A stretch of DNA of 64,000 bases from Mauremys mutica (Eukaryota; Chordata; Testudines; Geoemydidae), in the NCBI RefSeq assembly GCF_020497125.1, contig NC_059082.1, positions 19,891,965 to 19,955,964 of the forward strand. Direction: 5' to 3'. The position numbers and the translations under genes are program-made. Shown in pieces: positions 1-12,712 of this stretch (position 1 is the stretch's first letter; every line of letters begins with the position of its first letter). The notes under the pieces were generated by a model, which ran no database searches, had not been told where the DNA came from, and was given only the letters and a program-made list of their open reading frames with translations.

Positions 1-310
1 GGGAGGGGCGGGGGCGCCGGGCGCGCGCGCTGTAAACAAGCGGGGGTGGGGGGGCTGACGGGGTGTGCGCGAGCCGAGGGGTGCCGGGGCCAGGGGAGCT
101 CGCGGGGGGCGGGGGCCCGGGGGCATCGGGGATTTGCGGCAGCCGGCAGAGGCAGAGCTGTAAATCCGAGGCGGGGGAGCGGGCAGTGGATCTGCTCAGC
201 TGAGGGGGTTGGTGGGCTGCAGCCCTCGGGCCTGCGCTCCAAGCAGCTGGGCAGGGAGGTGAGGGGGTTCCTGGGTGCTCAGGAGAAGAGCTGTAACGCG
301 GGGGGTGTTT
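1..310. promoter_or_regulatory. CpG island at the 5' end of SECISBP2L (partial)
   Basis: The first ~310 bases are very GC-rich and dense in CpG, including runs of GCGC and several GGGGCGGGG-type Sp1-like boxes; beyond ~700 the sequence becomes AT-rich. No ATG here opens a frame that splices to exon 2, and the expected short N-terminal coding piece (about 8 codons) is not visible. I infer that the window starts just downstream of, or within, the promoter/exon 1 region and that the start codon is upstream. A 90-codon open frame at 46-318 is a by-product of the GC content. Confidence 0.7.
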
Positions 311-1924
311 GTGTATAAGGGCAGTTGGGGGGGGGTGTAAAAGCGATTTTCTCTTCCGTCCCTTCCCCCCCAACTCCGCCCCCCCCCCCCAATCTCAAAC
401 TGGACTTTAGTCTTGAAAAGTTCTCTGGAAAACTAGAGCGAGCCAAGGCGCGGCAGGGAATGGCTTTTATTGGGCCAGCTGCTGTTGAGGGAAGAGAAAA
501 CTCGATCTTTTCATGTCTGGGGGGACATTTCACTCGTAAACAGGGATCCGGGAGTGGGGGTGACAACACGGGCATAACCCCCTCAGCCCCAGCCATCTTT
601 CCCTCTGTTGGGCTGGGAGGCTGGAGAGTCTTGTGAAGTGTGCGTGGGGGCGTTAAAACAGCAGCTAAAATACTGTAGGTCTGACCCCATTTCTTTTTAC
701 CCACTTCCTATATAAACTTGAAGTTTATGCAAGTCGATGTTGTTGCTTGTCATATTCATAATGTTGTATCAAGACTCCTTTCTGTGCTTTTCCCTGAGGT
801 GTTTCAAGTTGCTGGGGCAATTGGACTAAGTGAGATTTCAATTGACATATGCAAGATCAGCAGGAGAGACTTTTAAAACATCCTCAAAACCAGTAATATG
901 TCATTTCCCTAGTGTCTGAAACATGTAGATTTGTTAAAATCATTGTTTGTTCCTGGGGTAGATGTAAGTCTCTAACATTCAGGACACCGTCTAGCCTTCC
1001 CTGGCCTTAGTTTGTAGCAGATAAAAGGTTTTAGTCATCCTCTTCTGCCCCCTTTTTTTTCCCCTAATGAATTTAAGTGGAGGGTCACAGAATAATCAAC
1101 TTACCTTGTTTTCAGGGTCTTTTCAAGTTGTTGTAACATGAAGGAGCCTTTAAAATATCCCTCAATCACAATCACAATTGTTTAATGTTTTATTGATGTG
1201 AACATAGTAAAATCCTTCAGCACAAGAAGGTGATGATTTTAAAAAATCCAAAATTAGAGTCCCTCTGTGTGAAACTTAAGATCTCTGTTACTACTAAGCT
1301 GCTCTTCAAGGAAATGTGTATTGAAAGACCCTAATTGCAGGAATTCAAATATAGTCCAGTTATGACTTTCATTTTTGAAAAATCTTCAGAAATTTTAGGG
1401 TTATCCTCTCAATTGACTTAATTCTAAACTTCAGTAATACAGTGGACATTGAACAATGGGTTATTTTTATAAGAATAATTGTTTCATTTTGTGCATAGTT
1501 TTTAAGGATCGATTAGTAAACAATGTGTATCTTCCCTAGCAGGCTGTGTGTTATGATGAGTGATAACTTCAAGCAATCAGTTACAGAGAAAGGATGAAAA
1601 TATGACTGTGTACAGAAATAGAATAATTTTTTTACTGAATTTAAATTAGACTATTCTGCTAAATTGGGAACTTCTTTCTATACTTCTGGTTAATTATTTC
1701 ATATATTTCTTTTGTTCACCTTAATTAGTATTGTGGTACTATTGTGAAGTTTGTTGCTAGAACTCTTAATCACAGATGACTTCACACATTCTGTCTAAGC
1801 ATTTTTTCCTTGCTCATGAGAGGGCTAAAAATCACAATGGTTATTCACCCCATTAAGTAGTGAAGCTCTCAGTAATGATTATACCCTTTTGATGTAGTCC
1901 CTTTCATATCAGAAGAAGCACAAT

Positions 1925-2045
1925 TAAGAGCTTTGGGGCAAGGACTGTCCTTTTTTTTTTTTTTTGTCCTGTTCGTACAGTGCTTAGACCAATGGGAGCC
2001 TGATCCATAACTAGGGCCCCAAGATGCTATGGTATAATGAATAAT
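1925..2045 (+). repeat. L2-like LINE 3' tail (old)
   Basis: The stretch beginning GGGCAAGGACTGTCC, followed by a T-run, a GTACAGTGCTTAGACCAATG-like segment and a GGGCCC motif, matches the 3' tail shared by L2-like LINEs in amniotes. The match is diverged and no coding remnant is visible. Confidence 0.5.
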
Positions 2046-3659
2046 TGGGGGGTAACTTTCTGCAATACTGTAACTGTCTTGCTTCACATGCTTTCTGATT
2101 AGCCAGTAGTAACCTGCATAGGAATACTCTGAACAAAAGGTTCAAACTCAATAAGTTTAATAAAAACATTAAAATGTGCTTTTATCAATGTAAAATAATT
2201 TATAATGTTTTTAATCACAGTTTTAAGATGCTGGTGCAGGTCCTGGAAATTCTTTGATTTGCACGCCTTTCTCCTTAGTGGCACTGGACAGTTGATAAAT
2301 CAATGTAAAAGCCTACAGTCATGAGATAAAAGTGGTTAGGTAAATAATTTTTGGGGGGTGCGAGAAAGTCCCAAATAAGCTGTAATGCTACTAACTAGAA
2401 TAAAATTAACTTCTCAACTCATAGGAACAGTTAATGTGATTTAGAATATAACTATGTCAGAAGAGCGAATGTTGTGTTGCATGTCATATGTATAAGATTT
2501 GAGGGGTGAAAAGGGATTGTCAGTGTTAACATAATTCATCTCTTTGGACAAAAACCTGTCTTGAAGAAAAAAGAGCCATCACACATCTTGTATTAATTGT
2601 CTTTGTCTACACTAACAAAACAACTTAAAGTGACAAAGTGTCATCTATGGATTCCCCTTAGTTCCCCTCTAGCTAGGTTTGTGTGGCCCCATCACTGTAA
2701 TATCTGAGCCTCTCTCTACTGTGGTTAAATAGTTTGAGTTACAAATATAGAGAGAAACATGTTACAGAAAGTTGTTCTAAACCCCTTATTCTACCCTGGG
2801 ATTTGTTGTGATTTCTGTAATGGGTGTTGGAATAGTTTGGTTCTGTCAGTTGCAGAAGTTAATGTGTTCAAGAACAGTTAAATGGTATGTTTGGATGATG
2901 TTTGTTGTCAACCATGGGTTATTTTCCTAATGTAGACAAGGTCACACTAAGTTTTTTGCAGGTGTTCTGCGCAAGGGAGTGGTGGTAGGAAACTAGAAGA
3001 AGAGAAACAACTTGGTTTTTTTTTTTACAAGTTGATATTTTCAAATTCAAAAATTATGATGTGTTTATTTGCTTAGAGCCATGCTTTTAAGGCCTTGGCC
3101 TCTATTAGGACAGTTAGGAAATCAAGTGGAATTGCAAAACATCAATCGTGGACATGTCCTAAATTATTTGTTACTTAAAAACAGCCTATTTGTTGTCTGC
3201 TTGAACAAAGTGCAAGGAAAGTAGTGCCAATAGATAGTTATGGTTTTATTATAGTGCTGAGTGCTTATTACACAAGTAAGTTGGATGTAGGTGTGCTGTT
3301 TTTGTTTTGTCCAATTTCTCCAATTGTATTTCTCTCTTTTGAGGATATGAACATTGGGAGTTTTGTCTATTATTGTGGAAAAAGAAGAGTTGTCTTAAAC
3401 TTTGGAGTCTAATTAGGCTGAGAGAATGTGTCACTTGAAGTCATTTAAGGATAATAGAAAGCTGTCCTTTCCAGAAGAATGTTTTATGTAAGGATTCTTA
3501 TTTTCATATGACTGAACTATAACCAGAACAAGGTCTTCAGTGTGTTTTAAAAGAGAGTCAGAATTGTTTTGCAACAATAGATAGGCATGTCCATAAGTCT
3601 TCTAGTGGCTACTAGATAGATTTATTGTTGACCAGTGGGGGAAAGACCCACTTACGTAA

Positions 3660-3840
3660 TGCTTTGCATTACTGCCTTTCCTGCAAAAATCTCAAAGCCC
3701 TTTTACAAATATTAAACTTTACAATATGCATGTGCGGGGTATGTATGTGCATATGTGTGTGTATACTCATTTTACTGGTGAGTAGACATGAGGCACATAG
3801 AAGTTCAGTGATTTCCCCAAGGTCACGCTCCAAGTTTCTT
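3660..3840 (+). repeat. L2-like fragment (ancient)
   Basis: The sequence around 3768-3835 (TTTTACTGGTGAGTAGACATG, then GAGGCACATAGAAG and CCCAAGGTCAC) keeps the pattern of the ancient L2/MIR-type repeat in which a TTTTACAGATGAGG block precedes GAGGCACAGAG and CCCAAGGTCACAC. A TG/CA-rich microsatellite (about 3725-3765) interrupts it. Confidence 0.5.
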
Positions 3841-4710
3841 TTCCAAGAAACCAGCCTTGATTTCCCATTCGTTCCTCTAACTGCTATGTTACATTACCTT
3901 TCCCAATGTACAAGTCCCTTTGCTTTCAGTTTTTTTTTAATTTCTCAGAAATTTTAGTGTTTACAGAAATTAAAAATTAAGTGAAAATCAGTAAAAAAAT
4001 TAACTTCACAGTTTTCTGAGTAATACCACAGCTAATGCTGAGAGATGGGAGAACAGAAAAAAGCAACAAATAGAGAGAAGTAAAAGTATTAAAAGATAAA
4101 GTATTGTAGTTTAATATTGTGGTTTATTAGTGAACTGTACATTAACAGAATGTACATAGATGCACGCGCACACGTTCATGTCCATCTGTCTTTCTCTACA
4201 TTACCTTACTTTAACAGACAGCCTCTTATTTGCGCTTCTAGAATAACATTATTAACAGGAACACATCTACTTAATGTAATGTATTGAATTTTTCTTAACA
4301 TAATCAGTATTTTCATGTACCTGAGTGGTCCAAAATTTTGGTAAAAATCAATTAAAAAACCCAAATTACAGCTTTTGTAAAACCTGGGAATTTTTCAGTA
4401 AATATTGAAAACATAGGGCCTTATCAATGTATGAATCTGACCATCTTGTGTAATTACATTTTCTTTTTCTCTGTTGCTCTTTGGAAGCCCTACACAACTG
4501 TGGAGAAATTGACTGGACTACACTTAGTATAAAATAATTACACTTGAAAAAAGACAAATGTTTTACTCTGATCTTTCAATTACAGTAATCTAAGTATTCA
4601 GGTTTTTTGTTATGTTCATGTATGGATCCTGGCAAAAATGTGAATTTTAAATTGAGTGTCCCTTTAAAATAATCCTACTGCAGAATAGTATGATTCTTAT
4701 TTTCAAGAGA

Positions 4711-4857
4711 CAAGGGGGTGAGGTAATATCTGTTATTAGACCAAATTCTGTTGGGGTGAGAGACAAGCTTTCAAGCCCCACAGACCTCCTCTTCAGGTCT
4801 GGAGAAGGAATCAGAGTGTCTGAGAAGTTGGTCCAATAAAAGATATTACCTCACCTA
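4711..4857 (-). repeat. Interspersed repeat with inverted termini and hammerhead-like core
   Basis: The left arm (4711-4744, GTGAGGTAATATC then TTATTAGACCAA) and right arm (4828-4857, TTGGTCCAATAAAAGATATT then ACCTCACC) are near-perfect inverted repeats. I recall this as a recurrent family in turtle and crocodilian DNA. The minus strand reads CTGAAGA (4790-4796), a GC-rich spacer and GAAAGC (4767-4772), an arrangement like a hammerhead ribozyme core. A Penelope-like origin is possible but unproven. A TG microsatellite follows. Confidence 0.5.
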
Positions 4858-6164
4858 CTGTGTGTGTGTCTCAGAGAAATATGTAGCATCTCAGCCTTAA
4901 TGCTATCTCGCCATTATTGCATATATAACTGACTTTCATCATAAATGAGGTGGGGATTATCATGTCAACTAAAGCATACCAAGTGCAAAATCATGACAGG
5001 TTAAAATTAGCTTTTCACCTGTTCTAAAATACCCAGTGAAGGGGTAGCAAACTAAATTTTCAACTTTGTGTAAAGCTTGTGCTGTGATAAAACCGGCAAT
5101 CTTGAACTCATACCTGAACATGAATTTCAAATATATTTTCATTCTGCAGCCATAGCCCATTACGCTATACTGTGTTCTTTGGGCATGGCACCTTTTAAGG
5201 ATGTATGATGGTGGAAGATCAGTAGGGGGAAAAATAAGTTCACACAACACAAGTATTTGAATGGAGACCAGTGTACCTGAGCGTGATACTGCTATATTGG
5301 AAATACAATTTTAAATCTGTCAGAGTATGATTATATTTCACACAGTATTACAAGGGCTGTTCCTGATGTTATCCAGTTAAGCTGCATATTTACTGTTCCT
5401 TGAATACATGCCACTTAGAAGTCAAATAATTATAGTAACACTGGTTTCTGTGTTTGCAAAGTTGGTCTTAAAATAGATGAAGTGTGTGACTTGTCTGCAT
5501 ACTTAAGTTATTATGGAAGATTTGAAACATAAGATTCAGGAGCAAAATTGGAAAAACTGCTTTAAAAATTATAGAATCTATGTTGTTGCCCTACTATGTT
5601 TTGCAGCTAGACTTCTTGTTTCCAGGCTTTAAATAGTAAAACAATCAACTTTATTCTGTTTCTCTGAAATGTAGCATATGCATCTGTTTTCTCACTTTGT
5701 GGATGGTGAAAAAATATCTGAGTGCTAACATTGCTCTCCTAGATAGAAGACAAGAGATCCTATTTTAATGGGTAATATTGAATGCCATTACGTTACAATG
5801 AACAAAAACTTTTCTAAGATTAAACATACAGTGCTATAACTATAGGACAAAGTTTACCAGTCTGGTCCTGCTAGTGTCATCTTCTGTCTTTGCAGCTGTT
5901 GATGACTACAGTAGCTCTTATATAGAAGACAAAGGGTCACTTCAGTATATATGCCATCTTAGTAGAGTTGTAATTGTTGGACCAAAATATATAATGAGCT
6001 ACTGCATAACATTTTGTAAGTTAAAACTGAATAGCATCATGAAGAGCAAAACTCTTTTTCCTATAAAATTAAGACCTGTTTTACAGTATTGGCAACCTCA
6101 CCGGTTTAAGAAAATCATGAGCTAGAACCCCCCAAAGTCGTGAGATTTCGTTAAAGAGAGAGGA

Positions 6165-7035
6165 GATTGTGTATTTGGTCTTCCTTTTGACACACAAATT
6201 GGGGAAGTGGTAAATAATGAAGACAGGGTGCTGATTCAGAGCAATCTGGATCACTTAGTAAAATGGCCAGAGCATACCATATGTGTTTTAATGTGGGTAA
6301 ATGTATACATCTAGGGACAAGGAATGTAGGCCATACTTGCAGGGTGGAGGACTCTGTTCTGGGAAATAGTGACTCTGAAAAAGATGTAGGGGGTTCTGGT
6401 GGATAATCAGCTGAACATGAACTCACAGTGTGATGCGATTCTGAGATGCACAAACAGCAGAATCTTGAGTAGGAGTAGAGAGGTTATTTTACTTCTGTAT
6501 TTGTCACTGTTATGACTGCTGCTGAAATACTGTTTCCTGTTCTGGTGCCCCCTATTCAAGAAGGATATTGATAAATTGGGGGCTGGTGAGGGGGGTCAGA
6601 GAAGAGCCACAAGAATGATTAAAGGATTAGAAAACATGATAGACTCAATGAGCTCAATCTGCTCATCTTGATAACTCTTAATCGTCTCTTTGTTTTGATT
6701 ATAGTCTATAAGTATCTACAAGGGGAACAAATATTTAATAATGGTCTCTTCAATCTAGCAGAAAATGGTACAACATGATCCAGTGACTGGAAGTTAAAAC
6801 TAGACAAGTTCAGAGTGGAAAGAAGGCATAATTTTTTGACAGTGAGAGTAATTAATCATTGGAACAATTTACTAAGGGTTGTGGTAGATTATCCATCATT
6901 GACCATTTGTAAAATGCATGCTTTTCTAAAATATGTGTGTTAGGAATTATTTGGGGGCATTTCTGTGGCCTGTATTATACACAAAGTTAGACTAGATGAT
7001 CACAATGGTCTCTTCTGGCCTTGGAATCTATGAAG
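6165..7035 (+). mobile_element. CR1 LINE, 5'-truncated, sense strand
   Basis: This is the 3' part of a CR1 non-LTR retrotransposon. The diagnostic 3' end is at about 6990-7032 (AGACTAGATGATCACAATGG then TCTCTTCTGGCCTTGGAATC). Upstream are decayed reverse-transcriptase C-terminal codons, including segments corresponding to the conserved 'CRxRFLFWCP'-like and 'NWAxxxxR'-like CR1 regions, broken by stops and frameshifts. It is inactive. Confidence 0.85.
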
Positions 7036-7912
7036 TCGGAATAATTTTACAGATACCTTAACAGGTAGAGATAATCTCAATGAATTGCAGACCAACTACA
7101 GAATACAGAGCCCTCTTTACAGGAAATCCTGAACTGCTGCCTTAGTCAATAATGTGTCTCATCAGCTATTTTTGATTGTTACATTTAACCTTAAAGACTA
7201 TGCCATGATCAAATGAATCATGAAAAGTGGTGGAGTTTGGGGAAGGAAGGGTAAAGAGAAGAGTCATTTTAAGGACAGTTCTACAGTGACCTGACATCAA
7301 AGAATGATCTCCATATTTCCCCACACACTCCCTAAAACCCTGCTGGGAACACACCTCAGCCTAAGACAAAACATTGGACTTCAGACACCTCACAGTTGTA
7401 CAGATGAGATAGACAGTGGCCAACTGTCCTAAAAAATATGATCTTCTCCATACTTGAAAAGTATTCTTGGAAGTGCATTGCATTAGAGAAGCTTACTAAT
7501 TCCTAACACAGCTACCCCTCTGATACTTACTAATTCCAGAATTCCTACCTAGTATACTTCCACAAAATACTTAGTTCTTTCTCCTGTCTCACTTTGTTTG
7601 CCATTAGGTTGATCGGAAGGGCACCTGGCTGCTTAAAAACATAGAAAGATGGTGCAAATTCACAAGGGCAATCTCATATCAGTAGTGTCATAATGTTATT
7701 GCCCCATCTGGACGATAAATGACTGGAAAGCCTATTTATGGTTCTGGTCAGTACTCATGTGGTGCATAGTATCTGTACCCAAACTGTCTCATTGTATTGC
7801 TGGGAAGAGAGAGAACTGGGATAACCATTTGAAAGTTCTTCGGCCATTCATGAACAGTGCCGCATTTGTATATCTAAATGGCTTGGCATGACTTTATAGA
7901 AACGGGTTAGCT

Positions 7913-8374
7913 CAGGGATCTCAAACTCAAATCGCCATGAGGGCCACATGAGGACTAGTACATTGGCTCGAGGTCTGCATCACCGACACCTTTTCATATA
8001 AAGGTACCAAAGCCCCCCTTCCCTGCCCCTGGCCCCGCCCCACTCCACCCCTTCCATGAGAGCACCCCTCCCTTGCCCCTATTCCAACCCCTTCCCCAAA
8101 TCCCCACCTCTTCTCCGCCTCTTCCCCTGAGCGCACGGCTCCCCACTCCTCTCCCCTCCCTCCTGGAAAGCGCTAAGTGCTGCCAAACAACTGTTTGGCA
8201 GTGGGAAGCACCTGGAGATAGGCAGAGGAGCAGGGACGCAGTGCTCTGGTGGGGGGGTGGCAGGTGAGGGGAGCTTGGCAGCCACAGGAAATAACTCTGG
8301 GAGTGGCAGTGCAGCACAGGGAGCTTGGCGGGCCACAGCAAATAACTCCCCGGTCCGCGTGTTTGAGGCCCCTG
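7913..8374. mobile_element. Non-autonomous hAT-type DNA transposon with exact 8-bp TSD
   Basis: The element begins CAGGGATCTCAAAC and ends GTTTGAGGCCCCTG, which are imperfect inverted termini. It is flanked on both sides by the identical octamer GGTTAGCT (7905-7912 and 8375-8382). The interior is C/G-rich, with no transposase frame. CAG...CTG termini and an 8-bp target duplication identify the hAT superfamily. The exact duplication suggests a fairly recent insertion. Confidence 0.9.
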
Positions 8375-8761
8375 GGTTAGCTGTACATGAGCTGAAATTG
8401 TTATGGCCAAGAGAACTGCTGTTTATTCATGAGCACTTCTCCCGTTTTTGTTTTTGGGCAACTCCTGAGTTGGAGCTATTATGGTGCAAATCCTTGGTAA
8501 TTAATTAGGTCCTTTTGGACTATCATAAAAACTAAGAATTAATTCTAATTGGCATTCATAATTTCACACAGGAAGGATCAGGTGGAGCAGGAAAATTTAA
8601 CTTGGGTCTCCCAAGTCCCATGTTAGTGACCTAACGACTACTATTTTTCCTCTACATGAAGCTTTGTGAGTTGTAGTGAAGTTACTCAAGATGGTACTCG
8701 CTTGTTCATTATCTAGTTGCCAAAAGTGCAGCTGATTAGCACAAAGGTACTTGCTCTACTG

Positions 8762-8880
8762 CAGTGTTTCCCAAACTTGGGATGCCGCTTGTGTAGGGAA
8801 AGCCCCTGACAGGCCAGGCTGGTTTGTTTACCTGCCGCGTCCACAGGTCTGACCGATCGCGGCTCCCGCTGGCCATGGTT
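8762..8880 (+). mobile_element. Truncated hAT-type foldback element
   Basis: It starts CAGTGTTTCCCAAACTTGGG and continues CTTGTGTAGGGAAAGCCCC, TTTGTTTACCTGCC and GATCGCGGCTCCC. It is the same family as the complete copy at 14459-14789, but only the left half is present; after ~8880 the sequence becomes unrelated. No right terminus was found. Confidence 0.8.
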
Positions 8881-10029
8881 CTTTTGCCTTTCAGATTTTC
8901 TTTGGTAAATATTGTGTTTAGTGTACAATAATAAAGATGTGAAAACTTAATCCTTGCAGCTGTCCCACTGCAAGTGGTCACTTGGTAGGCCACTTGGTAG
9001 TCACATTTCATTTGAAAAACTCTGTAGAATGTAGAAGGTGTAGAATGCAGGGGACCGAGCACTGCTTATTATACATAATGCACTACATTGTGGGGTTGCC
9101 AGCTACTGGAAGAGTGGAAATTAAGACCAATTAAATTAGCTTGGTTGGCGCGACTGGAGTTCTTGTCTGCATTGGGGATAAAGCAGGCTTACAAATCCAC
9201 ATTCCACAAACAACCACATTTGAGTCTAGCCCCTGAATGTAACTAGAGTATAGGTGTCTGTCTCACTTCAGCAGCCCCTGACAGTGTATTGAGTATGGGT
9301 GCACAGTGATGATCTTGTCAACTCAAAGTGAAATCATCACAGAACTTGAGCCCACCTTCTTTTGACGCAGTGTAAAAGGGCCTAAATTGTTTAGCAAACC
9401 TTTTAGATTAGTCCTTTCGGGGCTCTTGTCTTTCAAAACGACATTGAAAAGACAGTATGACAAAATTCATTTTTATTTATGTGGTAACTTTGATCTAATC
9501 TTCATGGCAAAATTTGTTAATGTTCTTGAAACACGTAAAAATTGCAGATGCAGTAAAGTTTTTCTTAGCAATGTTACATCCATACTAGCAGTAAAATCGT
9601 TAGCTGAAACCATTTTTAAGATTTGTTTTTTGCCTCAGAGTATGATCAGTTTTGCAATGTAGACCAGACTTTACTATGTCTACCACATGATGTTTTCAGT
9701 TAAGATGCAATTATTATGAAAGCCTACACAGCTGTGCCCCATCTACATCTCTAACCTAGTGTCTTTGTACACTCCATTCTAACCTCTCTCCTGACTATTG
9801 CCTCCTCTGCAAGCTCCCAATTCCAGTCCTTTTTAATTAATGGATGTTTATTTGGAGCTTTGAAAACATGAAGGCCAACATAAATGCCACATGTTGTTCT
9901 ATGCCAACTCTTATGCTCGCTGCATCCTTCCGATCAACATTTGTCAATTGTTTTCCATCTTGTTCAAATCACTCCAAAAATCCACCTGTACCAACAGGCT
10001 GACTGATCTCCTGATTTGTGCTTGTGTTA

Positions 10030-10110
10030 ATTGCAATGCATCCCTGTGAATTTTAAGAGTGTAAGCTCTTCAGGAGAATGCCCTTGTTTAATGGACATGA
10101 TGGATGTTTG
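10030..10110 (+). repeat. Possible L2-like LINE tail
   Basis: AGAGTGTAAGCTCTTCAGGA followed by GAATGCCC resembles the 3' tail of L2-like LINEs in sauropsids. The upstream 9720-10020 sequence may belong to the same old copy but is too diverged to delimit. Confidence 0.4.
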
Positions 10111-10716
10111 ATTTATAATCCTGAAGAGTAAAGAGAGAAATGGAAAAGAGGATGAAGGTGATTCCTTTTGGTTTGTGATATTACACTTGAGAGGATGTTG
10201 CATTCCCACCAACCAACCATGATCTTTCCATAGGGCATCAACAGAGGGGAAAGAGGAGTTTTGTTTCCCTGTGTTTGCTTGTTACTGGTTGAATGGTTTC
10301 CTTAAAGAATGTAAGGGGAGTCATGATGATGAGACTGTACATTTTTCATATTTACAACTAGTAAATGTGTCTGATCTTCTTATTTGAGCTGCATTTTCTT
10401 ACACTGGTCTTCCAGTTTATTTTGGACTTCTAAATGCAGCCTTAGGCACCTGATTGTTTAAACAGCCTTAGGCCTGCTAGTACTTTTTAAAATGCATTTT
10501 CCCAGTGTAAATGTTGACTTGTGTAAATAGCTTGGTCATTACTTAAGACTTTTAAATTGGCAGTTCCTTATATGGTTTAAAAATCTTTAATGTGTCAAAT
10601 GCCCTAAGTAAAGAGAATCTGTTAATGATTTGCAGGATAACCGCTGCCATTTGTTATCTTGTTGTTTAACCACTGACTCTGACTTTATTAATGTTATTTT
10701 TTTCCCCTTTCTTAAG

Positions 10717-10895
10717 AATGTTAAACTGTCAGCTGAAGTAGAACCATTTATTCCTCAGAAGAAGGGTCCTGATACACTTATGATATCTATGGCTCTCCCT
10801 AATGACAGTGGAGGTGTTAATGGAGTGGAACCAACTCCTATTCCCAGCTACCTGATTACTTGCTACCCATTTGTACAGGAAAACCAGGCCAACAG
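10717..10895 (+). CDS. SECISBP2L: SECISBP2L exon 2
   Basis: Encodes residues about 9-68 from NVKLSAEVEPFIPQKK to the partial Arg codon after ENQAN. The acceptor is a strong pyrimidine tract ending CTTAAG (AG at 10715-10716) and the donor is CAG|GTAATT. It starts in phase 0 and ends with two bases of a codon completed by the first A of exon 3. The first residues of the protein (MDRAPTEQ in human, from memory) must come from an exon upstream of the window. The segment has PIPSYLITCYPF, a strongly conserved N-terminal motif of the family. No fold is predicted for it. Confidence 0.95.
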
Positions 10896-12712
10896 GTAAT
10901 TTGTGGTGGTGCTCCTCTATGGAAAAAGACACTGACTTTTAAATAAATTTGAATTTCCCTTCTGTCAAAGATGTGCCTGGAATCAAGAAAGTGGCTATAT
11001 AAACACTGTTTTCATATAATTATTGGTAAGCTTGAGAACTTCCTCTCCGCATTTAGTTACTCTTCTGTCCCCTACTGGGTGAGGATAGAGTTTCTACGAC
11101 CCTGAGTAATGTTGTTGTCCCCATTTTTCTCCTTTAATCCCCGCCATTCTTAGATTCCTTGTTCTTTCTTGCCTTGGTCAGAGGACTGACCACAGATCCT
11201 TCTTGAACTCATCCGCTCTACTCTTAAACCTTCCAGAGCCAGTCCAAACAAGTGTACCCAGCCACCTCTAAAACAAGGTACTAAGAGAAAGGGTCTAACT
11301 TGGATCCCTAAGTGGTAGAACAGTATGCTGTTAGCAGTCTGAGGCCTTCCCATAACTAACTTTATTTGCACCGTGCATGTGCAAGACTGCATGATGCATT
11401 AAACTGAGCATGGGAAGGGATTAGAAACTGGAAACCCTTATTCTAGTCACAGCTCTGCCATTCGCTAGTTCTGTAGCCATGAAGACCCTTATCCTCTCCA
11501 TATCTGTGTTCCTATGTAGGATGGGGATAATGCTTTCCTACTTCATAGGAATGTTACAAGGTTTAGTCAGTGTGTATATGGCACCTTGATATCTTAAAAT
11601 GCTACAGTGTATAAATTGCTACAAATACTTAACAGTAGGGACTTCTTTTAGTCCCACTCTTGCTAATATGGCAGGTGGACCCAGGGGATCCCAGTCCTGC
11701 TGCAGGGTTCTACACCTCTCCCATGTAGGGCTCTATTTAACAGTCCCTCTACTGGGAACTGGCTTATGCAGATTTGCACAATTGTCATGAATTTTACCTT
11801 TATCTTCCCCTCCTCTTTCTAACACATATCTGCAGTCTTCTCTACACAATGGTCTCCCTAGTCCTATGGAGAGGAGGGGAATTGGGATCAGAGTTCCTGT
11901 GGGGCTTTTTTGGTTGTCCTTAGCAATAGAGATTGGCCAGGGGGAGACCACTGCACTGCACCTGCTCTCAGTGCTTCAAGGAATAGAGAACGTATTTGAG
12001 TGGTAGGTGTCTGTCTTCATGTGTGCTCTCAAAGTCTGCAATAGGGAACTTAGGAGCCTGGGATAAAATGTGAGCTGATAGCTTGTTTTCTCTTGTCTAT
12101 CAAAACATTATTCGTCCTAGATAAGTAGGTGAATGTCAGATTAAGCTTTTGCTATCATAGCTATCTGTAAATTTATCTGGTGTGTCCCCAAGTATTTAAT
12201 CCATTTTTATTTTCTGATGTGTTGAAATAATTTGAACTACAGTATAAACAAACTATAAATATATATCAGTGCTTCTAATTTGAAAGTTTGTTATAAACAG
12301 CTTTCTGCGTTGTGGTGAATAATTTTTTCTTGACAATTATTTTGTCATAAGATGTTAGCTTCTTCTGGCCTATTTTTTTAATTGCTAGTATAACATTAAC
12401 ATTCTTTTCCTTCATAAAACTTAAATCTTTTGGTTGGACAGTTTTGTTTACCATAGTATCTTGTGTATTTTGTACAGTGTCCCTGAATGCAGTTGGAATT
12501 ACATTATTTCAGTCATGCTCTCAAAATATATATTATTGCACGCTAGGAATTTAACAATTAAGCATTTGAATTAAGCTATTAAAAGCTAAGAGTTCATGAA
12601 ACAGTTTGCACTAATTTCTTTTTCAGAATAAAGGATTAAGTTACTAGTAAACTCACTCCAATTATGTGTAACTATTCAGCAATTTTATTTTTTTTCTCTT
12701 TTGGTTTTACAG
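10896..12712 (+). other. SECISBP2L: SECISBP2L intron 2
   Basis: 1.8 kb. Apart from the MIR-like fragment at 11430-11580 I see only AT-rich unique sequence. Exon-sized open frames on either strand lack splice sites in a compatible phase. Confidence 0.8.
11430..11580 (+). repeat. MIR/CORE-SINE-like fragment
   Basis: The order TTCTAGTCACAGCTCTGCCA, a diverged middle, then GGATGGGGATAATGCTTTCC and AGGAATGTTACAAGG follows the MIR consensus (CAGCTCTGCCACT, then AATGGGGATAATAAT, then AGGGTTGTTGTGAGG). It is an ancient SINE relic. Confidence 0.6.

Larger units (their letters stand above)
311..10716 (+). other. SECISBP2L: SECISBP2L intron 1 (most of it)
   Basis: About 10.4 kb of mostly AT-rich sequence without a supportable coding exon. 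It carries old LINE tails (1925-2045, 3660-3840, 10030-10110), a short inverted-repeat element (4711-4857), a CR1 copy (6165-7035), a hAT-type element with an exact 8-bp duplication (7913-8374) and a truncated hAT-type element (8762-8880). Open frames in it are short and show no coding signature. Confidence 0.8.

Noticed and set aside
46..318. 90-codon open frame in the CpG island as SECISBP2L exon 1
   Set aside because: Its protein is Gly/Arg low complexity, does not resemble the expected N-terminus, and gives no donor in phase with exon 2.
325..704. Overlapping open frames on both strands (103 and 141 codons)
   Set aside because: G/C-run-rich sequence just after the CpG island; no motif, no splice context, and simultaneous openness on both strands points to composition.
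7927..8410. Open frames up to 138 codons on the minus strand
   Set aside because: They lie inside a GC-rich hAT-type element with defined ends and target duplication.
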